Made by a program: the position numbers and the translations under genes
In this document: positions 7,004 to 14,995 of the stretch, piece by piece
Layout: the number at the start of each line of letters is the position of its first letter
How positions within the stretch are numbered: position 1 is the stretch's first letter
Source of the DNA: an uncultured Eubacterium sp.
GTDB lineage: Bacteria; Bacillota; Clostridia; Lachnospirales; Lachnospiraceae
Length of the DNA stretch: 27,754 nt
Direction of reading: 5' to 3'
Assembly: GCA_910586225.1 (NCBI GenBank)
Contig: CAJUIL010000040.1
Coordinates: 1 to 27,754 of the forward strand
The notes under the pieces: model-generated
The model's database searches: none
What the model was told of the DNA's origin: nothing
The model's input: only the letters and a program-made list of their open reading frames with translations

Positions 7004-7183
7004 ATGGGAAAATTGGTCATTGACGGAAATAAAGTATATACGGTAGATGAAGACTGCATGAAGAAAAAGAAGCTGACGCTCGCGCAGATACAAGGAAGCG
7101 AGCAGACACAGCAGACCGAGCAGGCGCAGCGTTTAAGACAGCGCCGCAGGCCGCCCGCAGGCAGAGGTTTTCCGTGGAAATAG
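7004..7183 (+). CDS. Small basic protein (59 aa), unknown function
   Basis: The frame starts MGKLVIDGNKVYTVDEDCMK, continues KKKLTLAQIQ and a Gln-rich stretch, and ends with a strongly basic tail (RLRQRRRPPAGRGFPWK) before TAG. The ribosome-binding site is weak (GGGA 6 bases upstream), but a good -10 box lies 74 bases before the ATG. The N-terminal part (short beta-hairpin-like IDGNKVYTVDED, one Cys, a Lys run) reminds me of small uncharacterised proteins in Lachnospiraceae; that recollection is not checked. There is no signal peptide or membrane segment. The Arg/Pro tail suggests nucleic acid or ribosome contact, which is inference only. A four-hairpin array begins 22 bases after its stop. 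Confidence 0.55.
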   Translation: MGKLVIDGNKVYTVDEDCMKKKKLTLAQIQGSEQTQQTEQAQRLRQRRRPPAGRGFPWK

Positions 7184-7204
7184 GAAGTTGAAAGGTTTGC
7201 GAAG

Positions 7205-7361
7205 ATCCGGCTCATAACGTGCCCGCTTGCGGCATGGAGCCGGATACCGATGTGAAAACGGCCGTCGGGAGCGATTTCCTGACAGCCGTTTCGCATCCGC
7301 ATACTGTTTCGTATGCATTCCATGTTTTATGCAGCGTGGAAGGCGAAAAGCCTTCCGCGCT
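7205..7361. ncRNA. Array of four consecutive hairpins (3' UTR or structured RNA)
   Basis: Four stems sit back to back. Stem 1: ATCCGGCTC/GAGCCGGAT (7205-7213 with 7237-7245). Stem 2: AAACGGC/GCCGTTT (7256-7262 with 7285-7291), flanked by GATG/CATC and enclosing GTCGGGA/TCCTGAC (7264-7270 with 7277-7283). Stem 3: GCATAC/GTATGC (7299-7304 with 7311-7316). Stem 4: AGCGTGGAAGGC/GCCTTCCGCGCT with a GAAAA loop (7333-7361). None has a following T-run on either strand. The array lies between convergent genes. Strand and function are undetermined. Confidence 0.4.
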
Positions 7362-7376
7362 TATTAGAGAACGGTT

Positions 7377-7637
7377 TTAGAAAAAGCCGTTGCCGCCGCA
7401 TCCGCATCCGCAAAGCAGGAGCAGGATCAGCCAGATACAGCTGTTTTCGCCGCCGCATCCGCAGCTGTTGCCGCATCCGTTGCCGCCGAAGAAGGAGCCT
7501 CCGCCGTTGTTGTTTCCGCAGCAGCAGAATAACAGCAGGATGATCCAGATAAAGGAATTGTTGCCGCCGCATCCGCAGCTGCATCCGCAGCTCGTATTTT
7601 CTCCACATCCACAGTTTGTAGCAGCTAAATCACTCAT
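7377..7637 (-). CDS. Cysteine/glycine-rich small hydrophobic protein (86 aa)
   Basis: The start is Met at 7637 (MSDLAATNCGCGENTSCGCS), with GGAGG 8 bases upstream; an in-frame Met at 7652 has no good site. It has 16 Cys in 86 residues plus many Gly and Asn. It is built as two similar units: a CGCGG/N-rich stretch, then S(F/C)IW(I/L)ILLL(F/L), then a Cys cluster (CCCGN or CGCGCGG). The two hydrophobic runs are about 10 residues each, short for full transmembrane helices but able to insert in or lie on a membrane. I recall similar proteins in Lachnospiraceae labelled high-cysteine chorion-like (HCB-type); that label describes composition, not function. A metal-binding, disulfide-linked coat or surface role is possible. 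The array of hairpins lies immediately downstream. Confidence 0.7.
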   Translation of the reverse strand: MSDLAATNCGCGENTSCGCSCGCGGNNSFIWIILLLFCCCGNNNGGGSFFGGNGCGNSCGCGGENSCIWLILLLLCGCGCGGNGFF

Positions 7638-7734
7638 AATGATTGCCTCCATTTTTTATTTGTTTTATGGTTTATACTATGAGGGCTGCTTGTATAGGTT
7701 TCCAAAAAAAATAAGATAATAAGCGGTACATCCA

Positions 7735-7764
7735 TTGACAAACCCAGGGAACTTTGTATACAAT
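7735..7764 (+). promoter_or_regulatory. Promoter of icd
   Basis: A consensus TTGACA (7735-7740) is followed by TACAAT (7759-7764, 18-base spacer); TATACA (7757-7762, 16-base spacer) is an alternative. A perfect 10-base palindrome, TTGTATACAA (7754-7763), covers the -10 region and could be an operator. The gene starts 50 bases later with AGGAGG upstream. Confidence 0.7.
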
Positions 7765-7813
7765 GATTTGGACAGAAAACGTATAAGAGTGCAGGAAAAT
7801 CAGGAGGATAAAA

Positions 7814-9025
7814 ATGGATAAAATAAAAATGACAACGCCTCTCGTAGAGATGGACGGAGATGAGATGACCAGAATTCTCTGGAAGATGATCAAAGACGAG
7901 CTGCTGGAGCCGTTCGTGGAGTTAAAGACCGAATACTATGACCTGGGCCTTGTCTGCCGCAATGAAACCGACGACCAGGTAACGATAGAATCCGCTAATG
8001 CAACAAAAAAATACGGGGTTGCCGTAAAATGCGCGACAATCACGCCAAACGCGGCGCGGGTAGAAGAATATGACTTAAAGGAAATGTGGAAAAGCCCGAA
8101 CGGTACGATTCGCGCGATCTTGGACGGTACGGTGTTCCGTGCGCCGATCAAGGTAAAAGGTATCGAGCCTTGTGTGAAAAACTGGGAAATGCCGATCACG
8201 ATCGCAAGACACGCTTACGGCGATGTATATAAAAACGTAGAGATCAAGGTACCGGGCGCCGGAAAAGCGGAGCTTGTATTTACCGGGCAGGACGGCACGC
8301 AGCTGCGGGAAACAGTTTTTGACTTTGAAGGGCCTGGCGTGATCCAGGGGCAGCACAATGTGACAGCTTCGATCGAAAGCTTTGCGAGAAGCTGCTTTAC
8401 TTATGCGCTTGACACAAAGCAGGAGCTTTGGTTTGCGACAAAGGATACGATCTCAAAGCAGTACGATCACACCTTTAAGGATATTTTTCAAGAGATTTTT
8501 GACCAGGAATATAAAGAAAAGTTTGACGCGGCAGGAATCACGTATTTTTATACGCTGATTGACGATGCCGTAGCCCGCGTTATGAAGTCCAGGGGCGGAT
8601 TTATCTGGGCGTGCAAAAATTATGACGGCGATGTAATGAGCGATATGATCTCCTCAGCGTTTGGATCCCTTGCTATGATGACGTCTGTACTCGTATCACC
8701 AGAGGGCTATTATGAGTACGAGGCTGCCCACGGTACCGTACAGCGTCATTATTATAAGCATTTGAACGGAGAAGAGACTTCAACAAACTCTGTTGCCACT
8801 ATTTTTGCCTGGACGGGCGCGCTGCGAAAACGCGGGGAAATGGACGGCCTTACGGAGCTTATGGCGTTTGCGGACAATCTGGAAAAAGTATGCATCGAGA
8901 CGATCGAATCCGGGAAAATGACAAAGGACCTGGCCCTGATCACAGAGCTTGCTGATCCGGTTGTATTAAACAGCGAACAATTTATCAAAGAGATCCGCAA
9001 AGGGCTGGAACAAATTTACGCGTAA
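7814..9025 (+). CDS. icd: NADP-dependent isocitrate dehydrogenase (eukaryotic-type, homodimeric)
   Basis: Oxidises isocitrate to 2-oxoglutarate with NADP+, supplying carbon for glutamate and NADPH in the cytoplasm. The 403-residue sequence follows the short homodimeric subfamily of eukaryotic cytosolic enzymes rather than E. coli Icd. It has the substrate loop KSPNGTIR, the ARHAYGD segment with the substrate arginine, the metal-binding region (YTLIDDAVARVMKS; NYDGDVMSDM), and the AAHGTVQRHY motif whose Arg-His pair selects NADP in this family. The start at 7814 has AGGAGG 8 bases upstream. It has its own promoter and terminator, so it is a single-gene unit. No citrate synthase or aconitase gene is in the window. 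Confidence 0.96.
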   Translation: MDKIKMTTPLVEMDGDEMTRILWKMIKDELLEPFVELKTEYYDLGLVCRNETDDQVTIESANATKKYGVAVKCATITPNAARVEEYDLKEMWKSPNGTIRAILDGTVFRAPIKVKGIEPCVKNWEMPITIARHAYGDVYKNVEIKVPGAGKAELVFTGQDGTQLRETVFDFEGPGVIQGQHNVTASIESFARSCFTYALDTKQELWFATKDTISKQYDHTFKDIFQEIFDQEYKEKFDAAGITYFYTLIDDAVARVMKSRGGFIWACKNYDGDVMSDMISSAFGSLAMMTSVLVSPEGYYEYEAAHGTVQRHYYKHLNGEETSTNSVATIFAWTGALRKRGEMDGLTELMAFADNLEKVCIETIESGKMTKDLALITELADPVVLNSEQFIKEIRKGLEQIYA

Positions 9026-9079
9026 ATACAGAGCGCGTATCCGGGCTGAAAAAATTGCGAAAACAGCAAAAGGATTTGA

Positions 9080-9119
9080 CTGGGTGCAGCATTTTGCGAA
9101 ATGCGGCACCCGGTTTTTT
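9080..9119 (+). terminator. Rho-independent terminator of icd
   Basis: CTGGGTGC (9080-9087) pairs with GCACCCGG (9106-9113), then GCATTT with AAATGC around a TGCG loop, followed by six T. This is the clearest terminator in the window. Confidence 0.92.
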
Positions 9120-9171
9120 GGCACCAAAGGTGCTTTCAGCGACGAAAAAAGGATACAGATTGGAGGTTCTT

Positions 9172-11115
9172 ATGATACTTTCCTGTCAAAATATATCGAT
9201 ATCGTTCGGAACGGATGAAATATTAAAAAACGCGTCGTTTCATATCGAAGAGTATGAAAAGGCAGCGGTGGTAGGGATCAACGGCGCCGGAAAGTCAACG
9301 CTCTTAAAAATTATCATGAAGCAGCTGGAGCCAGACAGCGGCATGGTGTCGATCGCAAAAGACAAAACGGTCGGCTACCTTGCCCAGAACGAGGTGATGG
9401 ACAGCAGCCGTACGATCTATGAGGAAGTGCTTTCGGCCAAGCAGCCTGTCATTGCTATGGAGCAGGAAATCCGTCAGATGGAAGAAAAAATGCAGGAAGT
9501 CCCGCAGCAGGAGCTTGGTGCGTTTATGGAAAAATATGAGCGTCTGGTGCATCAGTTTGAGCTGGCGGACGGCTATACGTACCGCAGCGAGGTGACCGGG
9601 GTGCTGACCGGGCTTGGCTTTTCGGAAGCGGATTTTGATAAGACGCAGGCGGAATTATCCGGCGGCCAGAAAACACGCGCGGCGCTTTGCCGCCTTTTGG
9701 TAACCAGGCCGGATATCCTGCTTTTGGACGAGCCGACAAACCATTTGGATATGGAGTCGATCCAATGGCTGGAAAATTATCTGCTGAATTATAAAGGAGC
9801 GGTACTGATCGTATCGCATGACCGCTATTTTATGGACAAGATCGTATCCAAGGTGATCGAGGTCTTTCAGCATCAGGTAAACAGCTATAGCGGCAATTAT
9901 ACAATGTACGCGCAGAAAAAGGCGCAGGTACGGGCCGCAGCGCTCAGGGCCTATTATAACCAGCAGCAGGAGATCAAGCACCAGGAAGAGGTCATTGCAA
10001 AATTAAAATCGTTTAACCGGGAAAAATCGATCAAGCGGGCAGAAAGCCGTGAGAAAATGCTGGATAAGCTCGAACGTTTGGAAAAGCCTACTGAAGAGCT
10101 TACGGATATCCATCTGCGGCTTACGCCTTGTATTACGAGCGGAAACGACGTGATGCAGGTGGAAGGGCTGGCAAAAGCGTTTGACGGGAAGCGCTTGTTT
10201 TCGGATGTGGATTTTTCGGTGTTCCGCGGGGAACGCGTGGCGCTGATCGGCAGCAATGGGACCGGAAAAACGACGATCCTAAAAATCATTAATGAAATGC
10301 TGCCTGCGGACGCGGGGGAGATCACGCTTGGTACGAATGTGCACATCGGTTATTACGATCAGGAGCACCAGGTACTGCACGCAGAAAAAACGCTGTTTGA
10401 GGAAATATCGGATGATTATCCGCAGCTTACGAATACGCAGATTCGGAATGTGCTGGCGGCGTTTTTATTTACGAATGACGATGTGTTTAAGCGGATCGGC
10501 GACCTGAGCGGCGGGGAACGCGGGCGCGTGTCGCTGGCGAAGCTGATGCTTTCGGAAGCAAATTTTCTCATTTTGGATGAGCCGACGAACCATCTGGATA
10601 TTACCTCAAAGGAAATCTTAGAGCAGGCGCTCGTGCATTATGAAGGTACGGTATTATTTGTCTCGCACGACCGCTATTTTATTAACCAGACTGCCACCCG
10701 GATCTTAGACCTGCATGACCGCCAGGTGTTGAATTATATCGGCAATTATGACTATTATCTGGAAAAAAAAGACATCCAGCGCGCGGCACAGCAAAAAGCA
10801 GCGCCGCTTGAGACAGATGGCGCTGCAGAGTCCATGCAGGTAAAGGAAACGGACAGCAAGGAGGACTGGAAGCAGAAAAAGCTCCAGCAGGCGGCGCAGC
10901 GGAAGCTGGAAAATGAGCTGCTAAAAACGGAGAGCAGGATCGAGCAGCTGGAGACGGAAAAGCAAGAGCTGGAGGAAGAGATGGCAAAGCCGCAGGTAGC
11001 TGTCATATCCGCAAGGGTCATGGAGCTGCATACACAGATACAGCAAAAGGAGGAGGAGCTGGAGGGGCTGTACGAAAAATGGGAAGCGCTGAATGAACAG
11101 GCGGCGCTTGCCTGA
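9172..11115 (+). CDS. ABC-F family ATP-binding protein (YdiF-like)
   Basis: A 647-residue soluble protein with two ABC ATPase domains and no membrane segment, as in ribosome-associated ABC-F translation factors. Domain 1 has Walker A GINGAGKST (Lys41), signature LSGGQ and Walker B ILLLDEPTNHLD. Domain 2 has GSNGTGKTT, LSGGE and FLILDEPTNHLD. A charged linker (about 240-310) between the domains is the expected P-site tRNA-interacting arm. A coiled-coil C-terminal extension follows (KLENELLKTESRIEQLE...). The start is ATG 9172 with GGAGG 5 bases upstream; the frame is open back to 9055 through the icd terminator, and that part is not coding. Length, C-terminal coiled coil and linkage to rex match the B. 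subtilis ydiF neighbourhood. It could be housekeeping or give ribosome protection; the sequence alone does not decide. Confidence 0.93.
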   Translation: MILSCQNISISFGTDEILKNASFHIEEYEKAAVVGINGAGKSTLLKIIMKQLEPDSGMVSIAKDKTVGYLAQNEVMDSSRTIYEEVLSAKQPVIAMEQEIRQMEEKMQEVPQQELGAFMEKYERLVHQFELADGYTYRSEVTGVLTGLGFSEADFDKTQAELSGGQKTRAALCRLLVTRPDILLLDEPTNHLDMESIQWLENYLLNYKGAVLIVSHDRYFMDKIVSKVIEVFQHQVNSYSGNYTMYAQKKAQVRAAALRAYYNQQQEIKHQEEVIAKLKSFNREKSIKRAESREKMLDKLERLEKPTEELTDIHLRLTPCITSGNDVMQVEGLAKAFDGKRLFSDVDFSVFRGERVALIGSNGTGKTTILKIINEMLPADAGEITLGTNVHIGYYDQEHQVLHAEKTLFEEISDDYPQLTNTQIRNVLAAFLFTNDDVFKRIGDLSGGERGRVSLAKLMLSEANFLILDEPTNHLDITSKEILEQALVHYEGTVLFVSHDRYFINQTATRILDLHDRQVLNYIGNYDYYLEKKDIQRAAQQKAAPLETDGAAESMQVKETDSKEDWKQKKLQQAAQRKLENELLKTESRIEQLETEKQELEEEMAKPQVAVISARVMELHTQIQQKEEELEGLYEKWEALNEQAALA

Positions 11116-11155
11116 TGGCGGCCGCAGAGAATTTGTGACAGAAGGGGATACGGTA

Positions 11156-11794
11156 TTGGGTAAAGAAATTTCACAGGCGGTTATCCGCAGGATGCCGCGG
11201 TATTATCGTTATTTAGGAGATTTGCTGGATGAAGGGGTAGAACGGATCTCTTCCAATGAGCTGAGTGAGAAAATGAAGGTTACGGCTTCCCAGATACGCC
11301 AGGATCTAAACAATTTCGGCGGCTTTGGACAGCAGGGATACGGCTACAATGTACAGTATTTGTACGATGAGATCGGAAGGATACTAGGGCTGGAGCAGCA
11401 GCATAACATTATTGTGATCGGCGCGGGCAATCTGGGGCAGGCGCTTGCCAACTACAGCAAGTTTGAAAAGCTTGGGTTTGTCATTATCGGGCTGTTTGAC
11501 GTGGATCCAGCTCTTAAGGGGCATTCCCAGAGAGGGATCCCGATCATGATGCTGGACGAGCTGGAGGCTTTTGCAGGCACTTGCCAGATTGATATCGCGG
11601 CGCTTACGATGCCGAAGCATTCGGCGGACCAGGTCGCCAACCGTCTTGTACGGCTCGGTATCCGCGCGATCTGGAATTTTGCCCATGTGGATCTGGATCT
11701 GATGGACAAAAACGTCGTAGTGGAAAACGTGCATTTGTCAGACAGCCTGATGCAGCTTTCTTATAATATGCTGCGCAGCCGGAGCGATTATTAG
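11156..11794 (+). CDS. rex: Redox-sensing transcriptional repressor Rex
   Basis: Binds NADH/NAD+ and represses fermentation and respiration genes when NADH is low. The 212-residue protein has an N-terminal winged helix (RRMPRYYRYLGDLLDEG; ASQIRQDLNNFGGFGQQGYG). A Rossmann domain follows with GAGNLGQAL and the DVDP segment. The C-terminal NADH-contact and dimer helix carries WNFAHVDL. I chose the TTG at 11156 as start: AAGGGGA lies at proper spacing and the product MGKEISQAVIRRMPRYY matches family N-termini. Upstream in-frame starts (ATG 11093, GTG 11135) would add non-conserved residues and overlap the ABC-F gene. It lies 40 bases after the ABC-F stop, so is likely cotranscribed. A TTG start implies modest translation. 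Confidence 0.95.
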   Translation: MGKEISQAVIRRMPRYYRYLGDLLDEGVERISSNELSEKMKVTASQIRQDLNNFGGFGQQGYGYNVQYLYDEIGRILGLEQQHNIIVIGAGNLGQALANYSKFEKLGFVIIGLFDVDPALKGHSQRGIPIMMLDELEAFAGTCQIDIAALTMPKHSADQVANRLVRLGIRAIWNFAHVDLDLMDKNVVVENVHLSDSLMQLSYNMLRSRSDY

Positions 11795-11836
11795 AACGAT
11801 CATAAGTAACAAAGCAGATCCAGGAGGAAGCATATT

Positions 11837-13354
11837 ATGAGGTGGATTGTAAACAGTGAGGAAATGATGGCCTGCGACAGCAATACGATCAGGCATTTTG
11901 GCGTTCCATCCCTCGTGCTGATGGAGCGGGCGGCGCTTGGCGTTGTCAGGCAGGTGCTGCGCGAGGTGCCAAAGGCCAGCGCGTTTTGCATTGTCTGCGG
12001 CAACGGCAATAACGGCGCGGATGGACTAGCGGTTGCCAGACTGTTGTGGCAGCAGGGGTGTAAGGTCACAGTTGTACAAGTGCCGGATACCGGAAAGCGG
12101 ACACCGGAAAATCAGACGCAGCGGGATATCCTGGCCCGTTACGGCATACATATTACAGAGCGGTTCCCGTCCGATATCCAGTGCGACTGTGTGATTGACG
12201 CGCTGTTTGGCGTCGGGCTGTCCAGAGAGCCAAAAGGTATTTACGCCGAATGGATCACGGCGATGAATGCGCTTGGAGGCTTAAAGGCTGCGGTTGATAT
12301 GCCAAGCGGCGTGTCCAGCGACGACGGTGCCGTATATGAGCCTTGCTTTCAGGCAGACCTGACGGTAACGTTTGCTTATGAAAAGGCCGGACAGATCTTA
12401 TATCCTGGCCGTGAAAAATGCGGAAAGACGATCCTTGCAGAGATCGGCATTACCGACGACAGCTGGTTAAACAAGCGTCCGTCCTGCCATATGCTGGAGC
12501 CTGCGGATCTGCGGCAGCTTCCGAAACGCCCGTCCCGCTCGAATAAGGGTACGTTTGGCCGTGTGCTTGCCATCGCGGGCAGTACGAATATGGCAGGCGC
12601 CGCGCTGTTTTGCGCACAGTCGGCATACCGTATCGGCTGCGGCTTGGTCAAGATCTGCACAACGCAGTCCAACCGGGCTGTTTTGCAGGGCGCGCTGCCG
12701 GAAGCGGTGCTTGCTGTCTATGACGAGGAGGAAAGCGAAACGATGCTGCAGCATACGGTTTCGGAGGCTCTTGCGTGGGCGGATGTAGTCATACTTGGTC
12801 CTGGCATTGGCACAGGAAAGGCTGCGCGGCAGATCGTTTCGTACGTATTAAAAAACGCTTCCCTTCCAGTCGTAGCTGACGCGGATGCGCTCAATATCCT
12901 CGCCGAACAGCCAAAGCTGCTTACGGATACGCCGGCTAAGCTGGTCTTAACGCCGCATCCCGGTGAAATGGCAAGGCTGACAGGCAGGAAGGTTTGCGAG
13001 ATCCAGCGTTCGATACGCCGTACGGCAGAGGAATTTGCCGCGCGGTATCACGTAGTATGCGTATTAAAGGATGCCGTTACCGTGATCGCCGGGCCGTCGG
13101 GGACCTGCTTCAACGATACCGGGTGCAGCGCTATGGCAAAGGGCGGCAGCGGCGATGTGCTGACCGGGGTGATCGCCGGCTTGCTCGCACAGGGAATGGA
13201 ACCGGAAGCGGCGGCACAGGCAGGTGTTTTTATAAACGGCCTTGCGGGAGAAGCGGCCGCAAAGAAAAACGGAAGGTACAGTGTGCTTGCAAGAGATATC
13301 CTGGCGGAGATCGGCGGCGTGATGGACACAGGCATATGCAAGGAAAGCCTATGA
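11837..13354 (+). CDS. nnr: Bifunctional NAD(P)HX epimerase / ADP-dependent dehydratase
   Basis: Repairs hydrated, inactive NADH and NADPH. The N-terminal domain (about 1-215) epimerises R- and S-NAD(P)HX; visible motifs are GNGNNGADG and VIDALFGVGLSR, plus AVDMPSGV. The C-terminal domain (about 225-500) is the ribokinase-like dehydratase, which restores NAD(P)H using ADP; visible motifs are GTFGRVLAIAGS, LTPHPGEMARL and AKGGSGDVLTGVIAGLLAQG. The length of 505 fits the fused bacterial form. ATG 11837 has AGGAGGA upstream. It lies 42 bases after rex, giving a redox sensor followed by a cofactor-repair enzyme. Its stop overlaps an ATG (ATGA at 13351) of the next gene, so translation may be coupled. 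Confidence 0.96.
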   Translation: MRWIVNSEEMMACDSNTIRHFGVPSLVLMERAALGVVRQVLREVPKASAFCIVCGNGNNGADGLAVARLLWQQGCKVTVVQVPDTGKRTPENQTQRDILARYGIHITERFPSDIQCDCVIDALFGVGLSREPKGIYAEWITAMNALGGLKAAVDMPSGVSSDDGAVYEPCFQADLTVTFAYEKAGQILYPGREKCGKTILAEIGITDDSWLNKRPSCHMLEPADLRQLPKRPSRSNKGTFGRVLAIAGSTNMAGAALFCAQSAYRIGCGLVKICTTQSNRAVLQGALPEAVLAVYDEEESETMLQHTVSEALAWADVVILGPGIGTGKAARQIVSYVLKNASLPVVADADALNILAEQPKLLTDTPAKLVLTPHPGEMARLTGRKVCEIQRSIRRTAEEFAARYHVVCVLKDAVTVIAGPSGTCFNDTGCSAMAKGGSGDVLTGVIAGLLAQGMEPEAAAQAGVFINGLAGEAAAKKNGRYSVLARDILAEIGGVMDTGICKESL

Positions 13355-13368
13355 AAAAGGAGTACGAG

Positions 13369-14535
13369 ATGAATTTACATAATCGGATCTATGCAAAGAT
13401 CGACTTAGACGCCATCTGCCACAATCTGCGTTCCATCCAGCAGCTGCTGCAGTCTGGCACAGGCATTGTCGCGGTGATCAAAACAGACGCCTATGGACAT
13501 GGCGCGCTGCCGATCGCCGAGGTTTTGGAGCCAATGGAGGGTCTGCATGGGTTTGCAGTCGCAACGGCGGAGGAAGCGCTGTCGCTGCGCAGGCATGGCA
13601 TCCAAAAGCCTGTTTTGATCCTTGGCTACGTATTTCCGGAGCATTATACCAGCCTGATCGCGCAGGATATCTGTATGACGGTCTTTTCCTTAGAGATGGC
13701 GCGGCAGCTTTCGAAGGCTGCGCAGGCGCTGCATCGGGATGTACGGGTACATATTAAGATCGATACCGGGATGAGCCGTATCGGGCTGCGGGTATCGAAA
13801 GAAAGCGCGCAGCTGATCGCTCAGATCGCAGAGCTGCCGCATTTGCAGACAGAGGGGATCTTTACCCATTTTGCAAAGGCAGATGAAGCGGACAAAGATG
13901 CGGCGCAATACCAGCTGGAGCAATTCCGACGGATGATACAGATGACGGGGGAGGCGGGCGTCTCTTTTTCGTTTTGCCATTGCGCCAACAGTGCGGCTAT
14001 TATTGATCTGCCGCAGGCTCATATGGATCTGGTCCGGGCCGGGATTATCCTGTATGGGCTGTGGCCTTCTGACGAGGTGCATAAGGAGCGTATAGACTTA
14101 ATGCCTGTGATGGAGCTTATCAGCCATGTGGCCTATGTCAAGCGGCTGGAAGCGGGCAGAAGCGTATCGTACGGCTGGACTTATACGCTAAAAGAGCCAA
14201 AAACAGTCGCTACGATCCCCGTAGGCTATGGCGACGGGTATCCAAGAAGCCTGTCGAATAAAGGCTATGTGCTGATCCATGGACAGCGTGCACCGATACT
14301 GGGCAGAGTCTGTATGGACCAGCTTATGGTAGATGTGACGTGCATCACAGACGTCAAAGCGGGCGATAGGGTCACGCTGGCTGGAAAGGATGGGGAAGAG
14401 AGCCTGACGCTGGAACAGCTGGGAGAGCTGTCCGGCAGATTTAACTATGAATTTGCCTGCGGCATATCTGCACGGGTACCAAGAGTTTATTATAAAAATG
14501 GCGTCCCTGTTTTGGATGGCTGGCAGGAAAAATAA
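13369..14535 (+). CDS. alr: Alanine racemase
   Basis: PLP enzyme that interconverts L- and D-alanine for peptidoglycan. 388 residues from ATG 13369, chosen because AAAGGAG lies 6 bases upstream. An in-frame ATG at 13351, overlapping the nnr stop, would add MKKEYE and cannot be excluded. PLP lysine Lys38 lies in AVIKTDAYGHGA; other family segments are HIKIDTGMSRIGLR, FTHFAKADE, CHCANSAA, VGYGDGYPRSLSNKG and RVCMDQLMVDVT. The C-terminal beta domain is complete (ISARVPRVYY). It is the fourth gene of the same-strand block, and alr next to a mazF-type gene is the arrangement known from Bacillus. Confidence 0.96.
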   Translation: MNLHNRIYAKIDLDAICHNLRSIQQLLQSGTGIVAVIKTDAYGHGALPIAEVLEPMEGLHGFAVATAEEALSLRRHGIQKPVLILGYVFPEHYTSLIAQDICMTVFSLEMARQLSKAAQALHRDVRVHIKIDTGMSRIGLRVSKESAQLIAQIAELPHLQTEGIFTHFAKADEADKDAAQYQLEQFRRMIQMTGEAGVSFSFCHCANSAAIIDLPQAHMDLVRAGIILYGLWPSDEVHKERIDLMPVMELISHVAYVKRLEAGRSVSYGWTYTLKEPKTVATIPVGYGDGYPRSLSNKGYVLIHGQRAPILGRVCMDQLMVDVTCITDVKAGDRVTLAGKDGEESLTLEQLGELSGRFNYEFACGISARVPRVYYKNGVPVLDGWQEK

Positions 14536-14614
14536 AAATCCGCCGGATGCAGATGTATACACTCGATAAAACTGGTAATACTCACCGTATAACCTATTTT
14601 GTGGAGTGAAAAAA

Positions 14615-14965
14615 ATGTTGATTAGACGTGGAGATATTTATTACGCAGATTTAAGGCCGGTTGTAGGCTCAGAGCAGGGCGGTGTTCGTCCAGTGCTCAT
14701 TATCCAAAATGACGTAGGAAACCTGCACAGCCCAACTGTCATTTGTGCAGCCATTACCTCGCAGATGAACAAGGCAAAGCTGCCAACCCATGTAGAATTG
14801 TCCAGCAGCCGTTACGCGCTTGTCAAGGATTCTGTTATTTTGCTGGAGCAGCTTCGTACGATCGATAAACGGCGGTTAAAAGACAAGGTGTGCCATTTGG
14901 ACGGGGAAGTGATGAAAAAAATCGAGAAAGCGCTATGTGTCAGCCTGCAATTAGCCGCTACATAG
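14615..14965 (+). CDS. ndoA: MazF/EndoA-family endoribonuclease toxin, no antitoxin adjacent
   Basis: Sequence-specific mRNA endonuclease of the MazF/PemK family; 116 residues. It is close to Bacillus EndoA along its length (RRGDIYYADLRPVVGSEQGG, PTVICAAITSQ, LPTHVEL, DSVILLEQLRTIDK). Catalytic Arg25 and Thr48 of the family are present, so activity is expected. The start is ATG 14615 with GGAG upstream; a GTG at 14606 is also in frame. In Bacillus the antitoxin gene lies between alr and ndoA. Here only 79 bases separate alr and this gene, and the next gene downstream is a CBS protein. An unlinked antitoxin, or a housekeeping RNase role, would have to explain this. Confidence 0.94.
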   Translation: MLIRRGDIYYADLRPVVGSEQGGVRPVLIIQNDVGNLHSPTVICAAITSQMNKAKLPTHVELSSSRYALVKDSVILLEQLRTIDKRRLKDKVCHLDGEVMKKIEKALCVSLQLAAT

Positions 14966-14966
14966 C

Positions 14967-14995
14967 TTGACGTATGCAATAAGAAATGATATTTT
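14967..14995 (+). promoter_or_regulatory. Predicted promoter of the CBS-domain gene
   Basis: TTGACG (14967-14972), 17 bases, then TATTTT (14990-14995) with TG at 14987-14988 (extended -10). It begins right after the mazF stop and lies 44 bases before the next start. Confidence 0.55.

Noticed and set aside
7313..7719. Plus-strand frames opposite the Cys-rich gene
   Set aside because: They translate to Pro/His- or Arg-rich low-complexity strings, run through the hairpin array, and lack ribosome-binding sites. The minus-strand frame has GGAGG and a duplicated domain pattern.
12994..13368. N-terminal extension of alanine racemase inside the nnr gene
   Set aside because: The extension is in a different frame from nnr, is Arg/Gly-rich and unlike any racemase. 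A strong Shine-Dalgarno sits directly before 13369.
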